In this document: positions 57,690 to 64,000 of the stretch, in pieces
Layout of the letters: every line of letters starts with the position of its first letter
How positions within the stretch are numbered: the first letter of the stretch is position 1
Assembly (NCBI GenBank): GCA_000711775.1
Contig: ARYC01017920.1
Coordinates: forward strand, 1 to 64,000
From: Oxytricha trifallax
Taxonomy: Eukaryota; Ciliophora; Spirotrichea; Sporadotrichida; Oxytrichidae
DNA length: 64,000 bases
Direction: 5' to 3'
Translations under genes and position numbers: made by a program
The notes under the pieces: generated by a model
The model's database searches: none
What the model saw: the letters and a program-made list of their open reading frames with translations, nothing else
Told to the model about the DNA's origin: nothing

Positions 57690-60078
57690 GAGTCTCATAT
57701 TTTTATAGTTGAATCTGCACAGGCGCCACACAGATCATCACATAAGCTGCATGATTTCTAGGGGTTTACATAGAAACCAGTATTGCACATAATAAAATCT
57801 CCTAAGAGGACTGGGGGGTTTTGGGACAATCCAGTGGTATCGCAAGATTTACATTCTGGTTGACAAATTCTATTTTTATTTATGCATCTCTGCACATCTC
57901 TAAGCTTCTAAGAGAGGAAGTCATTTGCAGTATCACACCTGCTACAGATTAATGTAATTATTATGACTAATGTCTTTTATAAATTCAAGAATTATAGGGA
58001 GGTTGGTTAATAATACGTGTAGTAATTAAATTATATATTTACACAGCTTCTTGTGGCAGAATTACAAGTTAAGCATCCCTCTCCACAGGTTGGTTTACAC
58101 TCAAATTTGAAAGAAGTCTGATTGTAAGTCTAATTGAAGGCTGGCACACATCCCATGCAAGCACCATTCAAACTGTTACATAATGTGCAGTTTGGTCCAC
58201 AAGGAAGGTTTTGATCTGCTGTAGAGGCTAGAGGGCAGTAAGTGATCTTTGAGATACTAGGCTCTTTGCGTAAGATTCTGGTAAAGGAGTTGGATAAAGA
58301 TATATAAACCCCTCCATTTAAATTGAGAAGAATAAATATTCTATAGAATATTAATTGGTAAAATAAATTTGGTTAAGAGAATTATAAAAAAAAATGTAGA
58401 ACCCCATTTTAAAATAAATACCATTATAAGATTATGTGATACTTTTCTAAATTACCACAAATAGCTCAATAAATATTATAAATTTAAATATGAGCTAGAA
58501 TATAATATTTTCTATTCCCACTAAGATTCTATCTGTTGATGTACAAGAAGTACAAAGTGATGGATTAGCAGTATCACTGCAAACACAGCTCTCTGGGCAT
58601 TTAAATGTTGAGTCTCTGATGCAGCGATGATAACCAGTTGAGTCAGTGATAGAATCAATTTTCTTTAACACTCTAAGCAAATGGGTTTATTTATTGATTT
58701 AACTTTATAGCACAATTAACACAACCTTCGATAGAGCAAGGTTGCCATATGAATGCATTAGATTTTGTAGATGCTGTTCCAGTAGGAGTTGGCATAGGGC
58801 TTGGACTTTGGTTTTAGGGCAATATAAAACTTCATAAATTTCTGACAAAAAGTTTATTTAGACTTGTTTGTAAATTTGTTAATAAAGTCATTAATTCATT
58901 TTATAGATATAGGGATTGATATAATACAGATATTAAAATGGCAAGAATGTATATTTTACTTATAAAAATACAATAGAATCTATATAAATATTACTTCAAG
59001 ATTATGGATATTTTTGCCCTTTTTGAAGCAATTTTACATAATAAAATTATTTATCATTTCTCAATAGTATAATCTTCTCTAGTTTTACATTTTTCTAATG
59101 AAATTACTTAAGCATTTAACTTTACAATTTATATTATATCTATCACAAACTGCACCATTCCTTAGTTCTAAAAATAAAACTATATTTAAAAAAGTAATTA
59201 AACAACCAGAAATGATTCGATGTTTAGAATGTAGTCATCGGAGGAGTAGATAAACCTAATTATGCAGTTGTAGGTGGTGGAAGGCTTATTCCTGTTGTCG
59301 GAGGAAGACTCTGTTTAACTATAGTCATAGGAGGTGTTGTCGTCTATGAACTGAATGGAGTTGTAGGGGCCTTTGTTGTTTAGTGATTTTAGGTTGTAGT
59401 AGATGGTGTCGTCTAGGAACTTAATGTGGTGGTTGGAGGAGGCGTAGTTGTGGCTTTTGTAGTAGGTTGTTGTTGCTGCTTACAAATTCCTATTAGCTGT
59501 AGATTAGGCAGTTGAGGTTCGAGGTGGCGTGGGTGGATAATACTAATAACCCAAAGGCAAAGACATGGAACCTTTCAGGCAAGCATTGCATCTTTACTCA
59601 CCTGTTGAGCTAACACAAGATCCTAAACATAGTGGATCTACATTTGCACAATCTAAATTTTGAGTCTGGGACACAGCTGAATTTGAGCCTGACTGTTAAG
59701 CTGCATAATTTATTGGCTTTCTAGCCGCTACATATGGGCAACTCTTGCAAGATCCATAAGGACTCGTGCAAGTTTAAAGGACATGCATTACAAGTACCTT
59801 TTACCAAATATCATAAATATTTTTAATCTATATTTACCTTCCAAATATAAATGCTCAATTAACTGATTTATGATGTTATACATAATAATAAAATACTAGG
59901 TAATTGTGCAAGTAGGTGTAGTCTGTAAAATTCTATTCACTAAATTGCCTTTTATTCTTTTAAAGGTATATTCTTATGTTTTCGCAATATCTATATAGAT
60001 ACTAGAGATTATTAAAGCCACACTAAAAATGGTGAATAAAGAAGCCGAAAATGGCTTCCCTTTTTTAAATGGCTGCAT
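57690..60078 (-). CDS. secreted or membrane-anchored cysteine-rich, Thr/Pro mucin-like protein
   Basis: Starts ATG at 60078: MQPFKKGKPFSASLFTIFSV followed by ALIISSIYI, a basic start and hydrophobic core like a signal anchor. Cysteine-rich repeats follow (CTSPYGSCKSCPYVAARKP, PLCLGSCVSSTGEQRCNACL near 59.57-59.75 kb), then a Thr/Pro tract of about 90 residues (59.22-59.48 kb: TTKATTTPPPTTTLSS type), then more Cys repeats (WQPCSIEGCVNCAIKLNQQ 58.73 kb; STFKCPESCVCSDTANPSL 58.58 kb; CGPNCTLCNSLNGACMGC 58.17 kb; CGEGCLTCNSATRSC 58.07 kb; KSCSLCDDLCGACADST 57.72 kb). The spacing resembles furin-like repeats of ciliate surface proteins. It converges with the REJ/GPS gene, whose Cys repeats are similar, so both may belong to one surface-protein family. 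Confidence 0.65.
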
Positions 60079-60423
60079 TTTATATATAAATTAATATAAT
60101 ATATAAATTAGCTCAGAGCTGTTTATATATTAATTAGATAAATGTAGATATGGTATATGGCTATAGAAATCTTTAATTAATTAAAAAATAAAAAAATCAT
60201 TGATAAAATAATGAAAAAACTAAATTAAATAATTGTTACATAATGAGTTATTTACGAAATTTTTAAATTTAAAATTCTCAATAATTCCACTATTTAATTT
60301 TTACAATTTAAATTTTACAAATTAATTAGTAAAGTAATTAATATAAAAAGATAGTAATATAAGAAATTCCTTTGATTTAAAATAAGATTATATAATTATT
60401 AAATTAGAACTGAAAGAAAAAGT
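60079..60423. other. AT-rich spacer, nothing recognised
   Basis: Upstream of the mucin-like gene (its likely promoter) and upstream of the LINE. No coding or repeat signal. Confidence 0.4.
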
Positions 60424-60983
60424 ATGTCGTACATAACGGCCCTTGCTGCTATCCTGAAGGGAGCTAAGTCTTTAGAGTCCCCCAATTACACATCAATTCG
60501 GATCTAGAAAATGAAGGAATAGACCTTTGGGATCTAGATTTCGAGACCATTGAGTCAGACCATGAAATTAATGAGTCAGACCACGCCTTAGAAATACCTC
60601 CAAAAGCACCAACCCAGATATGGAAAATCCCCCTATTTAGTTACCAATACGTCACACCACAGAAAACTAAACAGAATTCTGATGAAATCCAACCAGAATT
60701 CTCAAGTAACACACATACTGACGAGCAAGTAGATAAATGGGAAAAATGTTAATAACTGCTACTCACTTACTATAACTATACCATCTTTACTGGTAAGGAA
60801 CAAAAATATCAATCAGAAGAGGAGTACCATAATGGGGAAAAACTTCACCTCTATTCTTTGTGCTATTACTAGACAATCATGACAAAGAATAAAAAATCTT
60901 AATTTGTCATAGGCAGCATAGGCAATGCACCTTATAACCATAATTTTGTTATGGTTCCTATAAATTAAAAACATGAAAATTGA
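60424..60983 (+). CDS. LINE ORF1-like acidic protein
   Basis: After MSYITALAAILKGAKS and an early frame change, the reading VPQLHINSDLENEGIDLWDL runs without TGA for about 170 codons: DFETIESDHEINESDHALEI, PPKAPTQIWKIPLFSYQYV, EQKYQSEEEYHNGEKLHLY, ending TGA near 60983. It is acidic and higher in GC than host genes. It lies upstream of the reverse-transcriptase fragment and so is taken as the first ORF of the same element; no domain recognised. Confidence 0.45.
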
Positions 60984-61629
60984 TGATTAATAAGAGAATT
61001 GAGTTAATAAGTTTACTTAGCCATGCAAAGATGAGAATTATTATATGAACTGTCTGACCCCTGGCTCCGAAATCCTCTTGACTGACTCCTGGCTCCGATA
61101 ATAATTCTTCTATAATAACAGAGTAATGTAAGTATATAGCAAATTATTGCTTACAATCATCATATTTTCCTTCTTATGTATAACTATACGAAACATCTTC
61201 ATTAAGCATTTTATACTATAAATAAACTATACTTACTATATTTTAGTTAATTAAAATCTTATCAGTACATAATCTGATACTATACTAATAAAAGACCATG
61301 AGGATATATCCAATAGGCTCATGAATCCATTCTTAAAATCAGAATTTAAGTAAGTTTTCTTTATTTATACAAGCCTTTTTTTAATTATATCTAACTCATA
61401 CATACATTACATAATACTATTGGTATAAAGTGACTAAAATTACAATGTTTCATATAATAATAATGAAGATGGAGGAAGATAGATTAATGTTTATATAAAA
61501 TAATATTATTAACTAAAATTATTGCATAGAGTAAATCAATCCCCATCATATGATGGATCCTTAATGGATTTAGTTTTTATTATATCATAGTGAATAATTT
61601 AAGGATTTTAAACCACATCCTCAATATAT

Positions 61630-62740
61630 TATTAACTAAACTTATAGGTTTCTCAAGGCATATACTTTATAGTGTCTATGACAAATAAACTTTCCCTATT
61701 ACATATCATGAATGCAATAAGAACATTTGAAGTTAAATGCAAGTTTAAAATAAGAAAGAAAATCAAAGTTTATGCAGATGATATCGCATTTAAATTCGAC
61801 CCAGGAGACAATATAGACGATATCAAACAAAAAGTCAGAGATCACTATAAAATCTACGGACTAGTTATCAATGATGATAAAGGTGTAGATAAAATTGCAA
61901 AAAAATTTGACTTCTTCAACCTCTCTTAATACAAGAAGAAATTTAGGTACTTAGGACTTAATACAAGTTAGCATCCATAAAAAATCTTCGAAGAGATTAT
62001 TAATGAAGTGCATAGCTAATAGATTGCCTCTTACTTAAACAAATTTAAAAGTGATGATTATCTATACTAAAGAATCTATTAACAATATATATTTTCAAGA
62101 GTACAGACAAAACTTACGCCAATTTTAGCATCAGCTAAACCACAATATATACAAGAAATGATAGACCTATACAAAAGAGGGCAGCAGCTCTAAAGAGGAG
62201 ATACCTTCCTTAAAGTATTTTACCCAAAAAGAATTAAACTATTTAACCGCTCACCCTTCCTAACAGACCTCCTTATAATATCATCAATCCAGAGAAAATA
62301 CGAATTAGAAGATCAAACTAATAAGTAATTTAAGACGACTGGATATAAAATATGAGATTTATGGCAAACAATCATTCACTTCCCAAATGCATAGTTAATG
62401 GCCATTGCGAATTACGAAAAATCATTATACTACAGAGAAAAATGATTGCCAAATACATGCCAAACTCATTAATGGTCTTTATACATCACAAACATAAAGT
62501 TTTTGGTAAACCAGTTCAATGCAAATGTGGACAAGAATTTGAATCTAACTGGAAATATCTTCCCCATATCGGAATTGATATAACAGAACTCAGAGCTAAC
62601 CTGTCAAAACTGGCGACTAACATACAGAAATTTATAATGGAAAGAAGTAAGATAGGTTACAATCCAGACCTAACTACTATGACAGAGACAAAGCTAAAAG
62701 AGATAAGAATCAATCTTAAAAGAATATAAAAAGTCATAAG
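61630..62740 (+). pseudogene. LINE reverse transcriptase, C-terminal half
   Basis: Motif B remnant VSQGIYFIVSM (61650-61680, usually QGSxLSPxLF) and motif C KVYADDIAFKF (61768-61800) with the catalytic YADD intact. Then DHYKIYGLVINDDKGV (motif D region), KKFRYLGLNTS (motif E-like, 61941-61972), and a thumb/C-terminal part with FPKRIKLFNRSPFLTD-like text and CKCGQEFESNWKYLPHIG (62521-62580) that could be a zinc-binding site. The palm before motif B is missing, and frame changes occur near 62350. Confidence 0.65.
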
Positions 62741-62796
62741 ACAACAGATATGGGATTCAATTTAAAGGTCTTGACCCTTATATATATATATATAAA

Positions 62797-63322
62797 CCCC
62801 AAAACCCCAATACATATATGCGTGATGAATCTATAAGTTGGTATAGTGATGATTTAATATCGATAAATAGCGAAATTCCAAACTTCACAATTTAACTTAT
62901 TATAGGGCCTTCAAAGTGCAGTTTCCAATGATCAGTAATATGGGAAAAAAGTTCGAATTTTATTTCGGTCCCATACTTTACCATTGGATAGAGCACAGTG
63001 CGTAGATAAAGAATATGTGGTCCTTACCCTACTTTTGACATCTGTGAGCTGAGTTGCGTCATTTGCAAGGTTCATGGGGCACTCGTTTTGAACCTCCCTC
63101 TTTTCCTTAATTCAAATTTTAATTAAATTATTAATACTATTAAATTTTAAAACTTAACTACTATGGTGGAATTCAAAGGACCATAGTCTCGTTCATGTAC
63201 ACTTGCTTTAGCTCTCAATTCCTGCAAAAGCGTAGACTTCATGTCTCTCTTGCCTGCGGTCATTATTTCCAACCAGTGCAATCAAATCCCAAGTTTAATC
63301 GAGCAGGGGTTTTGGGGTTTTG
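62797..63322. mobile_element. 526-bp segment bounded by inverted telomere-like repeats
   Basis: The left end CCCCAAAACCCC (62797-62808) directly follows the LINE's TA tail; the right end GGGGTTTTGGGGTTTTG is at 63306-63322. The inner sequences next to the two ends do not match each other or the TBEs of this window beyond the telomere-like part. There is no clear ANT duplication. It could be a TBE relict or short deletion derivative into whose left end the LINE inserted, or a different element using the same telomere-like tips. Composition is less AT-rich than the flanks; no gene seen. Confidence 0.5.
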
Positions 63323-64000
63323 AAGGGCTATAAGCATTTATTGTTAAGCTTATTTTAATTTAGATAAATTTTAATCTATTTATACTTAGAGATTTATCAA
63401 TTTTAAATCCATAGCTGCTAACAATCAAATACATTGTATTTAAAGTATTTTATAATGATTCATAAATTATACATAATATTGACATCAATTTCTTTATTGG
63501 GAACTTATAAATTTCAATTCACTTATTTTCAATATCAACATATTGTTAATTATTTTTTCATTTTTTTTATACATAATTAAGTTATAAAATTTATTGATAT
63601 ATTTTCAGCAAAATTTCAATATAAAATTAAAAAAATTAAATGATGTATAAATCTAGCTTAATTTCTTATTTTTTAGCAATTATATTTCTTTTCTTATATA
63701 AAGTAAATTATTTTATTCATGATTATTCATTTGTTAACAATTTGTAGAAATTTACAAATGATTCTTAAGATATTTGAGGATTGCAAACAAATTGATCATG
63801 TCAATTTCAAATTGCATCTTATAACTTTCACACATTAATTTGATGATCAATTGCTTTCAATCTTAAATTTGAACTACTCAATTCTAAATATTTGAGATTT
63901 GACACAGTTGCATTTCTAAATTCATGAGGAAATTTCCTTTTGGACATATGCAATTTTAACTAAGATTCTCAAATATAAGTTAAATATCTATAAATATAAA
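63323..64000. other. AT-rich region, nothing recognised
   Basis: Very AT-rich to the window end, with no coding stretch, repeat or element recognised. Confidence 0.4.

Larger units (their letters stand above)
60424..62796 (+). mobile_element. LINE (non-LTR) retrotransposon, 5'-incomplete or internally deleted
   Basis: Carries a GC-richer first ORF (60424-60983), an AT-rich middle (61.0-61.63 kb), and a reverse-transcriptase fragment with motifs B and C followed by a C-terminal region (61.63-62.74 kb). The 3' end runs into a TA-repeat (62779-62795) and then directly into AAACCCCAAAACCCC. At about 2.4 kb it is far shorter than a complete LINE, and most of the reverse transcriptase before motif B is missing. 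Confidence 0.6.

Noticed and set aside
1-64000. CRISPR arrays, bacterial operons, ribosome binding sites
   Set aside because: The genetic code, introns and transposon families are those of a ciliate; no such arrays or signals were seen.

Overview
The window looks like germline (micronuclear) DNA of a hypotrich ciliate of the Oxytricha/Stylonychia kind. Three things support this. Long coding tracts on both strands only read through if TAA and TAG are glutamine and TGA is the usual stop. The base composition is very AT-rich, with short AT-rich introns. Transposons ending in hypotrich-telomere-like repeats (CAAAACCCCAAAACCCC type, with AAT target duplications) match the telomere-bearing elements (TBEs) known from oxytrichid germline genomes. 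No chromosome end, rRNA, tRNA or CRISPR array was seen. ORF searches with the standard code miss almost every gene here; the annotation below was read by hand with the ciliate code, so boundaries are approximate.

Layout. 1-1185: end of a TBE (Tc1/mariner-like transposase, D34E) with target duplication AAT. 2.2-10.7 kb: minus-strand genes, namely a tubulin-tyrosine-ligase-like (TTLL) gene with lost catalytic residues, a long Q/N/S-rich gene and a small intron-bearing gene. 10.8-12.8 kb: a Rep/SF3-helicase element with about 245-bp terminal inverted repeats. 12.9-15.4 kb: an unknown minus gene. 15.9-21.1 kb: one or two plus-strand genes (membrane and coiled-coil). 21.3-24.6 kb: nested small inverted-repeat elements, including two copies of a G-rich-ended family. 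24.1-26.7 kb: a minus gene interrupted by a GC-rich island. 26.9-31.9 kb: a WD40/RWD/zinc-finger protein resembling the GATOR2 subunit WDR59. 32.0-34.7 kb: two small genes and a membrane RING-H2 protein. 34.7-39.0 kb: a duplicated gene 5' end, a coiled-coil gene and two foldback elements. 39.1-40.7 kb: an unknown Q/N-rich gene. 40.9-44.9 kb: a complete but decayed TBE with all three expected genes. 45.2-48.7 kb: two unknown genes. 48.9-60.1 kb: a membrane/poly-Q fragment, a large cysteine-rich REJ/GPS (polycystin-1-like) protein, and a convergent cysteine-rich mucin-like protein. 60.4-62.8 kb: a LINE fragment abutting a segment bounded by inverted telomere-like repeats.

Most host genes show one-base frame changes and some in-frame TGA codons inside otherwise convincing coding sequence. 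This may reflect germline pseudogenes or paralogues, uncorrected indel errors in the assembly, or partly reassigned TGA; sequence alone cannot decide. The genes do not form an obvious pathway. The recognisable roles are tubulin modification, TORC1 nutrient signalling, ubiquitin ligation and cell-surface/ciliary receptors.
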